NCBI GenBank assembly: GCA_040388535.1
Contig: JAZKBR010000001.1
Location: forward strand, 482,821 to 546,820
Direction of reading: 5' to 3'
Source: Gemmatimonadota bacterium
GTDB lineage: Bacteria; Gemmatimonadota; Gemmatimonadetes; Gemmatimonadales; GWC2-71-9
DNA: 64,000 nt
Shown here: positions 1 to 7,736 of the stretch, piece after piece
How positions within the stretch are numbered: position 1 is the stretch's first letter
Layout of the letters: every line of letters starts with the position of its first letter
The notes under the pieces: generated by a model
What the model was told of the DNA's origin: nothing
The model's input: only the letters and a program-made list of their open reading frames with translations
Database searches by the model: none
Made by a program: the position numbers and the translations under genes

Positions 1-581
1 CTTCCACCCTGTTGAAATGAGCCTCCATTCCCGTTCACCGGGAGCACCATTCTGATCGCACCGTTGGACTGGACCGGATAGGTGGGATCTACTGGGACGG
101 TGTCATTCACCTGAACGGGCAACGCTCCCGAGACCGCGCCAGGGGAGAATGACACCGTTGTCCCGACTACAGTGGTCGCAACAGTCCCTCCCTGCGGGCC
201 AATCGTTCCCGAGGACGACAAACCAACAGTGATCGTCGCCACCCCCGAGATGGTTTCGGACGTCGCAGTAACGCGAACCGGCCCCCCTGCCGAGATTGCG
301 GTAAGGAGGCCGGTTCCGGAGACCGACGCGACGGCTGGGTTGTCCCCGGACCAGGCCACCGAGCGCCCCGTGAGGGCATTCCCCGCCGCGTCGCGCACGG
401 TGGCCGTGAGCTGAAGCGTCGCACCAACCAGAAGCGATCCAGCATCCGGGGTGATGCTGACAGTGGCTACGGGCGACGGAGGCGGCGGAGGCGGGGGGGT
501 GATGGGGTTGCCCCCTCCACCACAGCCGAGACCGAGGAGCAAGGCAAGACTCGGTACTAAAAAGCATGGGGCTCGGAGCAT
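1..581 (-). CDS. Ig-like (Big_2-type) lipoprotein, 3' end outside window
   Basis: An open frame runs leftward from an ATG at 579-581 off the window edge, giving about 193 visible residues. The N-terminus is a lipoprotein signal (hydrophobic stretch ending LGLGC, lipobox Cys about residue 20), then a Gly run, a poly-proline linker and a segment starting VATVSITPDAGSLLVGATLQ. That segment reads like a bacterial Ig-like (Big_2) domain, with phrases such as VAWSGDNPAVASVSGTGLLTA. A second beta-rich region follows. The likely role is a surface-anchored outer-membrane or periplasmic lipoprotein; its ligand cannot be told. The Cys-Gly-Asn-Pro-Ile plus poly-Pro architecture resembles the lipoprotein at 16248. 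Confidence 0.75.
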   Translation of the reverse strand, partial: MLRAPCFLVPSLALLLGLGCGGGGNPITPPPPPPPSPVATVSITPDAGSLLVGATLQLTATVRDAAGNALTGRSVAWSGDNPAVASVSGTGLLTAISAGGPVRVTATSETISGVATITVGLSSSGTIGPQGGTVATTVVGTTVSFSPGAVSGALPVQVNDTVPVDPTYPVQSNGAIRMVLPVNGNGGSFQQGG

Positions 582-1053
582 GGGGCGCCCGCTTAGGATT
601 GGGGGGTAGAAACGTCCTAGGTTAGCCCTGCTGCGTCATTCGGCCGTCAAAGGGTACAGCGAAGTGCCGGAGTCAGACAGGTGGAGTGAAGTACTGGGAG
701 GTAGCCAGCCGACGTGAGGCCCAATTCTGACCTGGGCTCACTCGAGCAGTTCCCGCTCACTTCGGACGCACCTACAGCGGATCGTTCAACAAAGGCGGCG
801 ATGGTGCCGAGGAGTGGTGCCAGTCCCCACGGGGTAGCACAAGCGCCCGAGTTCCCTGACCCTCCCAATTGGCTGAGTGCGTCGGTAGTTGACGCTCAAC
901 AGCACTCGTGGCTTCGCCTCCACGGCAAGAGGCGACTCGTCCACAGCGAGCGGAGAAGCGATTGCCTCCGTCGAAGCGAGCCACGCGAAGGTGCAGGGCA
1001 CGATAGGGGCCAGTCACTCCGGTTGGCCGCGGTTACAAGGCGCGTGGGTAACC
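582..1053. other. Intergenic stretch without a supported gene
   Basis: No frame here reads like protein; the short open frames on both strands have no plausible ribosome site or domain. The one structured element is the inverted repeat GGTTAC-N11-GTAACC at 1031-1053, which abuts the ATG of the next gene and could be an operator or a hairpin over the start site. GC content falls across this stretch, so it may hold the left edge of the accessory region, but no matching attachment repeat was found. Confidence 0.4.
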
Positions 1054-1353
1054 ATGAATCGGGCGCGGCAGGAACGGGCCGAGCAAATCACCCGAGAAGC
1101 CGAGAACATGAGGCTCAATCCGCACGCCTTTACGGCGGCACGTGATGTCGCTGAGACCGTACAGGTCACGCAAGCAACTCTCAACGAGCTGAGAGCGCGC
1201 GTGAACCGCCCCTACGAGGACTTGATGACCCAGATCGGATTGCTTGGGAGCGTCCTCTCACAATTGAGTGACGGGATCGCAGCGTTACAGGCTGCTCCCG
1301 CCCGAACTACCCGAGTGAAGACGGCGGCTCCTCCACGCAAACCGAAACCCTAG
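1054..1353 (+). CDS. Small helical hypothetical protein
   Basis: A 99-residue protein starting at the ATG after the GGTTAC/GTAACC palindrome. The frame is open further upstream (to 889), but that part has low-complexity shadow-like composition, so the internal start is preferred. The body is highly helical and charged (RQERAEQITREAENMRL, then QATLNELRARV) and could form a short coiled coil. The tail is Pro/Lys-rich. No family was recognised. No clear Shine-Dalgarno sequence precedes the start, which lowers confidence. It lies 84 bases upstream of the two-gene module at 1438 and could belong to the same element. Confidence 0.5.
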   Translation: MNRARQERAEQITREAENMRLNPHAFTAARDVAETVQVTQATLNELRARVNRPYEDLMTQIGLLGSVLSQLSDGIAALQAAPARTTRVKTAAPPRKPKP

Positions 1354-1437
1354 AGTGGAACGCGGAATGGGCGTATCTGCTGCATGGCGAGGAATCCCCG
1401 TCGGCCCGACAGCCCGTGGTGAACTGGCGGCCTATAC

Positions 1438-2142
1438 ATGACCGGCATTCCTCCGCAGCCTCCTGCCCCCCCCACTATTCTCGATGGCGCTGTCCGCTTT
1501 TCCGATCAAGGCTTGACACTTGTCGATGAGCTCACAAGGAAAAGTCCAGACAGCCATCGCGCGATCGGTATGTATGCCGAGGGCGTCCGTGCTCTCCAGC
1601 GAGACGACGGTCCGGAATCCGTCCACGTCGCCGCATATGAGTTTCGCGAGCTGATGAGCATACTTCCCGCGATCTTGAACGTTCCTCGGGCCAGTCATGA
1701 ACAATTGAACGGGCAAGCAAACGCGCTCGGGGAAGCTTGGCGCCATGCTCGCACCAACAGCGTGTGCTACCGCACCGGGGACTGGACAGGAAGCATCGAC
1801 CCAGCCCTGTTGGCCTTCTTGGTTCGATGTGGCGCATTCTTTCTCTGGATGGAGCAAAACGTCCCGACGAGGCGCGCTGAGACAGCTCAGATGCTCACCC
1901 GCCTTAATCCTCCCGGGAGCCCGATGCCACCATCCGTAATGGATGTGCGGACCAGCAAATGGGCGGAGATGCTACGGTTTTTTAATGGGGTTACGCACCA
2001 TGCCGACTCCGCCACGCGGCAGCGAGTGGAGGAAGAGCTAGGGCGCCTCGAAGTGTTCTTACTTGAACACTTGGTTCCAACGCCGATCGATGACGAATCC
2101 GATATCGATCAGCTGATCTCCGATGGCGAGGCTCCCGCATGA
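1438..2142 (+). CDS. Uncharacterised protein with HEPN-like C-terminus, partner of the 955-aa protein
   Basis: A 234-residue protein of unknown family. Near the C-terminus the helical segment LRFFNGVTHHADSATRQRV contains Arg-x6-His, which fits the Rx4-6H signature of HEPN ribonuclease folds. It is followed by a long amphipathic helix and an acidic tail. The HEPN reading is inference from one short motif. The gene overlaps the next one by 4 bases (ATGA), so the two are almost certainly translationally coupled and their products may act together. Codon use and GC are unlike the housekeeping genes to the right, in line with horizontal transfer. It could equally be a helical adaptor without nuclease activity. 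Confidence 0.65.
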   Translation: MTGIPPQPPAPPTILDGAVRFSDQGLTLVDELTRKSPDSHRAIGMYAEGVRALQRDDGPESVHVAAYEFRELMSILPAILNVPRASHEQLNGQANALGEAWRHARTNSVCYRTGDWTGSIDPALLAFLVRCGAFFLWMEQNVPTRRAETAQMLTRLNPPGSPMPPSVMDVRTSKWAEMLRFFNGVTHHADSATRQRVEEELGRLEVFLLEHLVPTPIDDESDIDQLISDGEAPA

Positions 2143-5006
2143 TATCTGACGAGACGATCACCAAAGCGATTGCGTTGATTCAGAAGGGACCGACAAACGC
2201 GGAATATTTTTTTGAAAAACTGTCGTCCCCAGCCTGGATAGAACCGCTACGGAGGAAGAATCTCTTCGCGCCCTACCCCGCCGAGCGGCGGGGTGACATG
2301 ATCTCGTTTCCATTTTGGTCGCCGGGCAAGTATCTGGTCCGAATGGCGGCGAATGCGGAAGCGCGTGGCGCAGTCGCCTCCATCCTGAAAGTGCTTCCGA
2401 CTTCAGACAATCCGCGCGTGTATGAGGATGTTGCCGATGCGGCACTGGCCTTACCGCCTTCGTTGGGCGCGCAGTTAACCACAACCCTACTGGCGGGGCT
2501 CTCAGGTAAGTTTCAGTTGCTCCTACCGGGCAAGGCTGCGAAGGTGATCGTGAAACTCGCGGATGCTGGCTTCGCGTCCCAGGCGATCACGTTGGCGAGG
2601 GCCCTGTTTGCGCTCACTCCATCAACACCGGTGCCACCTGATGATGACGGCACCTCCTCATTGGTACGTGGAGAAGCGAAGGGGCGCTTTGATAGTTACG
2701 AGTATGGCGAGCTACTTGACGTGTGCGTCCCAGGCCTGGCGGCCTCGGACGCCCTTGGAACCGTGGCTCTACTGTGTGATTTGCTTGAAGTCGCTGTGGA
2801 GAGTGGCTCCCTGTCCCAAGCCGATGGGGCCGAGGACTACTCATACATCTGGCAACCGCTGATTCGAGTTGCCGAAGATCGCCGGAACAGTATCCGGAAC
2901 GACCTGGTCGTCGGCCTGCGCGACGCAGGCGAGACAATCGGCAACCATGCACCTGACAGACTGCCTGCTGTCCTTGCTGAGATAGCGGGGCGGCCCACGA
3001 ATGTGTTTCGGCGCATCGTCTTGCATCTGCTATCACTCTTCGGCGAACGCCTGCTGCCAGAGGTGCAGCGATGGTTGGAAGACTCTGCGGTCCGCGATGA
3101 TCACGGCCTGAGACCTGAGTACAACATCTTGTTGGCGCGCTTTTTCGGCGATTTGCCTGGCATCGTGCAGCAGCACTACTTGGAATGGGTGAATGCCGGA
3201 CCGGATGTCGACGAATACGTGGCATGGCGGCAACGCCTGGATGGAACCACACCTGACGAGGTCGACAAGGCCGGTTACGTCGGAGTGTGGAAGCGTGACC
3301 GGTTGGGAATCGTGCGGATGTTCTTGGGGACTGGCTCGCACGCAACGACACTTGAGCGACTAGAAGCGGAGTATGGCGCTGCTCCCGAGCCGGGGCCGCT
3401 TTCCCGCGGGGCGATGACCTGGGTCGGCGAAAGAAGCCCGCTCACCCAAGAGGAGGCGGACCAGTTGCCATGGCCTGCCCTCCTGGGGTACCTGAGGACA
3501 TGGAAGCCGTCCGACGATCCCGAAGGCCCCAGCGAGGCCGGATTGGCGAACGCGGTCAGACAGAAAGCTGTAAGTGACGCAGGGGGAGCTATTGTCGCCC
3601 TCGCTCAGGCAGAGGAACTCCATGCAGCCTATGCGGTTGCGCTAGTTGAAGGCATCGCGGGAGCGAGGCGCGACGGCGCTGTCATTGATTGGGCTGGGCT
3701 GCTGGATTCCTTGTACGAAATCACCTCTGAAGCGCAGACCGCCGACGGCCTTGGCGGTAACGATCGTCAACTGGTCGGGGTGCGCCGGTCCGCCATTTCA
3801 CTCGTGGAAGACGCGCTAAGCCAGACGCCGGACGTCATCCCATTCGAAAACCGAGCGCTGGTATGGAAACTGATCGTCAGAGTTACGGACGACCCTGACC
3901 CGACGCCACAGCATGAGGATCGGCACGGCGGCAACCCTCTGGACGCCCTTACACTCAGCCTAAACACTGTTCGGGGCAAAGCGTTTCACGCCGTCGCGAA
4001 GTACGCATTGTGGGTACGGCGCAATATCGCCGTGCTTTCGGGCGATACGACGACGTTCGATTCGATGCCTGAGGTGCGGGCGGTGCTCGAAAGTCATCTC
4101 GATGCGAGCAACGATCCGTCGCTGGCGGTCAGGGCGACATACGGACAGTGGTTTCCGTGGTGGGTGCTATTGGATGAGGAGTGGGCCAAGTCGCATCGAG
4201 ACCTAATCTTCCCCGACGCCCAGCTGCTCCAGGAGTATTGGCACGCGGCGTGGGAGGCATACATTGTCTATTGCAGTCCCTATTCCACGATTCTGCCAAT
4301 CCTGCACCCTACTTACGCGAAGGCAATCGCCGAGCTTGCCGCACCCTCGGCGTCCGCTCCGAAGCCTTTCGAGAGCCCGACTGAGCATCTAGCACAACAT
4401 CTGATGGCCTATTACTGGCGGGGTGAGCTCGGGCTAGAGGAGGGAGGCTTAGTCCGTCAGTTTTTTGCCAGAGCGGCCGAGGATCACAGACGCAAAGCAC
4501 TGAAGTCGATCGGATGGTCGCTCCACAGAGCGGAAAGTGCCCCGGGGGAAGAGGTGACCGCGCGGCTCCAGGCGCTATGGAACTGGCGGATGCAAGTCGA
4601 CATCAGGGCGGAGCTAGGGGCGTTTGGCTCATGGTTCGGATCGGGACGCCTGGACCTTCCGTGGTCTCTGTGGACGCTCGAAACCGTCCTGTCTAAGTCA
4701 ATCCTTCCCACACCTGGGCATCAAGTTGTGCAACGACTTGCCGCCATCGCACCCCAGTACCCTGCCGCTACGATTCGATGCTTGGCCTGGATGGTTGAAC
4801 TAGCGTCTCACGACTGGTCCATCCATGGGTGGATAGATGAAGCACGGGTAATACTTCGGGCCGGTTTGAACTCTGACGACGATGATACCAAGGCTCGTAG
4901 CGAGCAGCTGATTCAGAAGCTCGTAGCCATGCGATATCGAGATTTCCGAACCCTGTTGGTGGAAGCGGACTCGGCTGGCCGGGAGGGTCGTGCAGACGCA
5001 GGATGA
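2139..5006 (+). CDS. Large helical-repeat protein of unknown function in accessory island
   Basis: A 955-residue protein, soluble by eye, with no signal peptide or membrane segment. The N-terminus (NAEYFFEKLSSPAWIEPL, then ISFPFWSPGKYLVRMA) leads into many helix pairs such as DNPRVYEDVADAALALPP. This looks like an alpha-solenoid (HEAT-like) scaffold. No Walker A/B, nuclease, methylase or TIR motif was seen, so no enzymatic role is assigned. It overlaps the 3' end of the upstream gene by 4 bases and its stop codon directly abuts the stop of the convergent small gene at 5007. Its place beside a Bil-like operon and TA-like genes suggests a defence or conflict role, which is inference by context only. 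Confidence 0.7.
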   Translation: MISDETITKAIALIQKGPTNAEYFFEKLSSPAWIEPLRRKNLFAPYPAERRGDMISFPFWSPGKYLVRMAANAEARGAVASILKVLPTSDNPRVYEDVADAALALPPSLGAQLTTTLLAGLSGKFQLLLPGKAAKVIVKLADAGFASQAITLARALFALTPSTPVPPDDDGTSSLVRGEAKGRFDSYEYGELLDVCVPGLAASDALGTVALLCDLLEVAVESGSLSQADGAEDYSYIWQPLIRVAEDRRNSIRNDLVVGLRDAGETIGNHAPDRLPAVLAEIAGRPTNVFRRIVLHLLSLFGERLLPEVQRWLEDSAVRDDHGLRPEYNILLARFFGDLPGIVQQHYLEWVNAGPDVDEYVAWRQRLDGTTPDEVDKAGYVGVWKRDRLGIVRMFLGTGSHATTLERLEAEYGAAPEPGPLSRGAMTWVGERSPLTQEEADQLPWPALLGYLRTWKPSDDPEGPSEAGLANAVRQKAVSDAGGAIVALAQAEELHAAYAVALVEGIAGARRDGAVIDWAGLLDSLYEITSEAQTADGLGGNDRQLVGVRRSAISLVEDALSQTPDVIPFENRALVWKLIVRVTDDPDPTPQHEDRHGGNPLDALTLSLNTVRGKAFHAVAKYALWVRRNIAVLSGDTTTFDSMPEVRAVLESHLDASNDPSLAVRATYGQWFPWWVLLDEEWAKSHRDLIFPDAQLLQEYWHAAWEAYIVYCSPYSTILPILHPTYAKAIAELAAPSASAPKPFESPTEHLAQHLMAYYWRGELGLEEGGLVRQFFARAAEDHRRKALKSIGWSLHRAESAPGEEVTARLQALWNWRMQVDIRAELGAFGSWFGSGRLDLPWSLWTLETVLSKSILPTPGHQVVQRLAAIAPQYPAATIRCLAWMVELASHDWSIHGWIDEARVILRAGLNSDDDDTKARSEQLIQKLVAMRYRDFRTLLVEADSAGREGRADAG

Positions 5007-5249
5007 CTACGGCGACTCTCGGCTGTCCCGCGCGCGTATTAGCGCCCTAAGCAATGCACTCTCGGACAGCTTCGATGGATCTCGATCACCGATCCACCCA
5101 TTCAATGGGGGAAGCCCAAGCTTTGTCACCGCGCGGAACTCAACTAGCCATCGATCAGCGCCCGGCACGTGTCCAGTCGCTGTACCAACACCAGTTCCTA
5201 GCGACACGACCTCCCAGAGCGTTCCTTCGTGTTCGATTTGTCGATTCAT
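5007..5249 (-). CDS. Small conserved-looking protein at end of the RHH-GNAT-XRE-ImmA operon
   Basis: About 80 residues starting MNRQIEHEGTLWEVVSLG, with a beta-rich first half and a helical C-terminus (SKLSESALLRALIRAR). The frame is open upstream to a TTG at 5309 and a GTG at 5306, immediately after the ImmA stop codon, so a longer coupled version of about 100 residues is possible. The ATG at 5249 was chosen because the protein-like sequence begins there and a GGAAG lies upstream. It is the last gene of the leftward operon and ends base-to-base with the convergent 955-residue gene. Function unknown. Confidence 0.55.
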   Translation of the reverse strand: MNRQIEHEGTLWEVVSLGTGVGTATGHVPGADRWLVEFRAVTKLGLPPLNGWIGDRDPSKLSESALLRALIRARDSRESP

Positions 5250-5309
5250 GTATGAACTTCCAATTCGAAAGGAGTGCGTCGCGGGCGCGTGATCGTATCG
5301 CCTCACCAA

Positions 5310-6173
5310 TCAGGTGAAATGCTGTCTCGGGGTCGGGCGGAGATACATACCGAGACTCAACGCGTCATAGCGGTTGAAAAAGGTCTCAAAATGAAAAATG
5401 TGATGGTCTCCTAAGTCGTCCGCGAGCATGATTTCGGCCTCCCCGAGCGAGCCCCCCGACTGCCCGCCGCAGTAAGCAGACACCTGCCGAAACATGGCCA
5501 CCTCGGTGATCTTGCTGAACTTCGTCGCGAATGATGGTGACTGGATGAAATAGCGACATGGAGCCAATGGATTCCAGTTGGGACGCCGTCGACTCACATG
5601 GGGATGGTCGGAGATCATGCCGACCATCGGCCGATCTGTCCCTGCAAGCTCCACAAAGCGGTGCAGTGTTGTAGAGATCGTGTTTCCGAATTTCGTTCCA
5701 AGAACTTTCACCGCATCGATACACGGGGTCAGCGAGCGTGCCTCCTCGCGGAAGCGGTCTTGGAGGAACAGCAACCGCCCCGCGCCAAAGTTCGCCTCAG
5801 ACTCAACTTGGTCATGGCAGTCCTGCGACAACGTGGCCACGTTGTCGCCAAGCATTGTGTCGATGTGCCACGGTAACAGGCTGTGTACTATCTCATGAGT
5901 CTCGTTCCATCGGTGTTTCTTCTCAGGAAGTGCAGCATCGAGCAAGATGCGCTTGCTGTCGGGAAGGTACAGCGCCTTGAGCGAGAGCTTACGAACAACG
6001 TCGATGACTATTGTGGGTCTACGGTAGACTTGAATACCCGCGACTCGTATTCTATTTACGACTTCGCCCAACACGCCTGGGTCATCGACTGTATAGAATG
6101 ATCGGTCCAATTGCAGGAGCTCTCGAACATCCTCCAAGCGCAATGGAGGCTCGGGGTAGTCAAGCCCGCGCAA
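5310..6173 (-). CDS. ImmA/IrrE-family metallopeptidase
   Basis: A zinc peptidase of the ImmA/IrrE (COG2856) type. The HEIVH motif at residues 93-97 gives two zinc His and the catalytic Glu. ESEAN (about 124-128) supplies the likely third ligand, as in other family members. These enzymes typically cleave the XRE repressor encoded next to them, and an XRE gene lies directly upstream. The TTG at 6173 is the first usual start codon, but the frame stays open to 6266 and encodes a plausible N-terminus (RILPPKTINDIDKRVERVL) without any ATG, GTG or TTG. The true start is probably upstream, at CTG 6239, or was lost by an indel. The C-terminal third matches no recognised domain. Confidence 0.8.
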   Translation of the reverse strand: MRGLDYPEPPLRLEDVRELLQLDRSFYTVDDPGVLGEVVNRIRVAGIQVYRRPTIVIDVVRKLSLKALYLPDSKRILLDAALPEKKHRWNETHEIVHSLLPWHIDTMLGDNVATLSQDCHDQVESEANFGAGRLLFLQDRFREEARSLTPCIDAVKVLGTKFGNTISTTLHRFVELAGTDRPMVGMISDHPHVSRRRPNWNPLAPCRYFIQSPSFATKFSKITEVAMFRQVSAYCGGQSGGSLGEAEIMLADDLGDHHIFHFETFFNRYDALSLGMYLRPTPRQHFT

Positions 6174-6243
6174 GACACGCTCGACACGCTTGTCGATGTC
6201 ATTGATCGTCTTGGGTGGGAGAATGCGGTTCTTGCTCAGGTGA

Positions 6244-6735
6244 TCATCCCGGGCTCGCCCTTTCGTTCAATATGACTACGAATGCCTCAAGCGCGGCCTG
6301 TTCTTCTCGCGTTAGAGCTGCAACGGACTCCGAGCGGGCCGCAAATCGGATAGCCTCATTGAACAGTTTCGCGTCATCAGGGGCCATTAGCCCGGAGACC
6401 TGAAGAAGTGCCCCCTGTGGAACTCGGAAGTAGGATGCGAGCTGATACACCGATCGCAACTGAGGTTTGTGCCGGGGATCTTCCTCAATGCCGACCAATT
6501 CAAATACTTCCACGTCAGCGTCGTCAGCGAGCTTCTCCAAGGTAAGCCCGTGACGACGCCGCATTAGCTGCACAAAGCGCCCAAATGCCGGATTGATGTC
6601 TTCATGTGTAGGCGGTGTATGAGGGGGGGCGTACAAAGCCGTTGGGGCACGTGCAAGCACACCCGCTCCAACCTCGGCGCCTGCCTCGAGCTGAGCCATT
6701 CGCCGGCACCATTCTTCAGTAATGTCGTGCTTCAT
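6244..6735 (-). CDS. XRE-family helix-turn-helix regulator
   Basis: A 163-residue protein. Residues about 52-108 form an XRE/Cro-type HTH (FVQLMRRRHGLTLEKLADD followed by a recognition region and RSVYQLASYFRVP). The roughly 50 N-terminal residues are extra, and the C-terminal helix is Glu/Ala-rich. It is the likely repressor and substrate partner of the ImmA-type peptidase downstream. Its start overlaps the end of the GNAT gene by 4 bases (ATGA), so translation is coupled. The end at 6244 lies inside the open upstream extension of the ImmA frame. Confidence 0.8.
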   Translation of the reverse strand: MKHDITEEWCRRMAQLEAGAEVGAGVLARAPTALYAPPHTPPTHEDINPAFGRFVQLMRRRHGLTLEKLADDADVEVFELVGIEEDPRHKPQLRSVYQLASYFRVPQGALLQVSGLMAPDDAKLFNEAIRFAARSESVAALTREEQAALEAFVVILNERASPG

Positions 6736-7358
6736 GGTTGGTCCCCCTTTGCAACAAAGGCGTGCGCCTGATCCGAAGTCATCTCGAAGTATCGCATCCT
6801 GTATTCTGCGTCGAATCCCAGATCGGTCATGCCGCAGCTGGTCCCATAGAAGTCGTTCGCTTGCGGAAGTGAGTGGAGCCCAATTCGCCCCTTGAAGCCC
6901 TCTTCCAGGCTCAAGTCAATCGCGGCGCGCATTAGGAGAGATCCAACACCGGAATAGCGAGGTGGTTCGTACAAAAGGCGTTGGTTCCAAGGGGCGGCCT
7001 CAACGTACGAAACATACACAAGATGCTGGCCGCGTTGGCTGTCGATACGACACCGGTTCACGGCCGTATCGACCACCATCATGCCTTGAGTCATTCCTTC
7101 GCAAACAAGGCTAAATCCGCGTCGTGCTAGGACGTTTTGCAGCGCCTCCGCCTTTTTCCGCCAATTCCAGTGGCTGCTCTGCGGCTCGCGCGCGTTTGCA
7201 TCCGCCTTCTTGAGCCGTTGCACCCCTTCGAGCATCGCCGGAAGCCACTCGCTTTTCCAGTCGACAATTTGCGCCTCTCCAATATTGTCGAAGAGCTCCG
7301 CCGCGACCATTTCTTGGCTTTGCAGCTTCCACAGCGAAACCGGAATGCCTCCAGTCAT
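6732..7358 (-). CDS. GNAT-family N-acetyltransferase, probable partner of RHH protein
   Basis: A 208-residue protein. The acetyl-CoA loop is PRYSGVGSLLMRAAI (residues about 133-147, the R/Q-x-x-G-x-G/A motif). The later ANDFYGTSCGM has the Tyr typical of GNAT active sites. The N-terminal third is helical and Trp-rich. The gene overlaps the upstream RHH gene by 4 bases. RHH plus GNAT is the classic layout of type II TacAT-like toxin-antitoxin pairs that acetylate aminoacyl-tRNA. This protein, however, is longer than typical TacT-like toxins, so a non-toxin acetyltransferase is also possible. Confidence 0.75.
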   Translation of the reverse strand: MTGGIPVSLWKLQSQEMVAAELFDNIGEAQIVDWKSEWLPAMLEGVQRLKKADANAREPQSSHWNWRKKAEALQNVLARRGFSLVCEGMTQGMMVVDTAVNRCRIDSQRGQHLVYVSYVEAAPWNQRLLYEPPRYSGVGSLLMRAAIDLSLEEGFKGRIGLHSLPQANDFYGTSCGMTDLGFDAEYRMRYFEMTSDQAHAFVAKGDQP

Positions 7359-7567
7359 AGCATCATCACTTCAGCCTTGTCCTTCGTGAGTTCATGCTCG
7401 AAATACAGCTTCTCCCCCGCTTCCAGCCGCACCTCTACTAGCTGATAGAGACGAAGGGCCTGGCGCAGAACTGACGTCTTGGTCAGGTCCTTCTTCATGC
7501 AAAGGGTCTCCAACGCAAGCATCTCCGCGTCGGTCAAATTGAGCGTCATCGTCTTCTTGGCTGACAT
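7355..7567 (-). CDS. Ribbon-helix-helix DNA-binding protein (antitoxin-like)
   Basis: A 70-residue protein. TMTLNLTDAEMLALETLC is the beta-strand plus first helix of a MetJ/Arc-type RHH fold, followed by LTKTSVLRQALRLYQLV as the second helix. The start is the ATG at 7567, five bases after a GGAGG at 7573-7577. A longer frame to 7618 would run through the promoter and is rejected. As first gene of the leftward operon it probably represses its own promoter, and perhaps the divergent Bil-like promoter, through repeats in the AT-rich spacer. Coupled by ATGA overlap to the GNAT gene. Confidence 0.8.
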   Translation of the reverse strand: MSAKKTMTLNLTDAEMLALETLCMKKDLTKTSVLRQALRLYQLVEVRLEAGEKLYFEHELTKDKAEVMML

Positions 7568-7589
7568 AAATGCCTCCGTATGAGAAGCA

Positions 7590-7618
7590 AACCTACCAGA
7601 TATTCGCGGGCCAGTCAA
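7590..7618 (-). promoter_or_regulatory. Sigma-70-type promoter of the RHH-GNAT-XRE-ImmA operon
   Basis: Read on the minus strand, TTGACT (7613-7618) is separated by 17 bases from TAGGTT (7590-7595). Transcription would start about 7582, just before the GGAGG and ATG of the RHH gene. The -35 box matches five of six consensus positions and the spacing is ideal. Confidence 0.6.
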
Positions 7619-7625
7619 TAGTTAC

Positions 7626-7668
7626 TAGCCATAGATTACTTGACTATTAGCTAAAACTTGGCTATATA
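7626..7668 (+). promoter_or_regulatory. Sigma-70 promoter and putative operator of the Bil-like operon
   Basis: TTGACT (7640-7645), 17 bases, then TATATA (7663-7668) is a near-consensus promoter about 70 bases upstream of the first ATG. An inverted repeat, TAGCCA (7626-7631) and TGGCTA (7659-7664), brackets the -35 box and touches the -10 box. Related ACTA/TAGCTA repeats lie between the arms. This is a plausible binding site for the divergent RHH or XRE regulator. Confidence 0.55.
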
Positions 7669-7736
7669 CAATTGACCGGGCAAGGGCAAAGCCAGTTGGC
7701 TGGGCCCCAAAGAGTCCGCAATCCAGGAGAAGTACC

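Noticed and set aside
103-567. A 154-residue minus-strand frame at the left edge
   Set aside because: A different frame of the same strand, running from the ATG at 579-581, gives a lipoprotein signal and an Ig-like domain and is the credible one.
889-1053. Longer N-terminus for the small protein at 1054
   Set aside because: Residues encoded here are low-complexity and cross a palindrome that looks regulatory; the ATG at 1054 is preferred.
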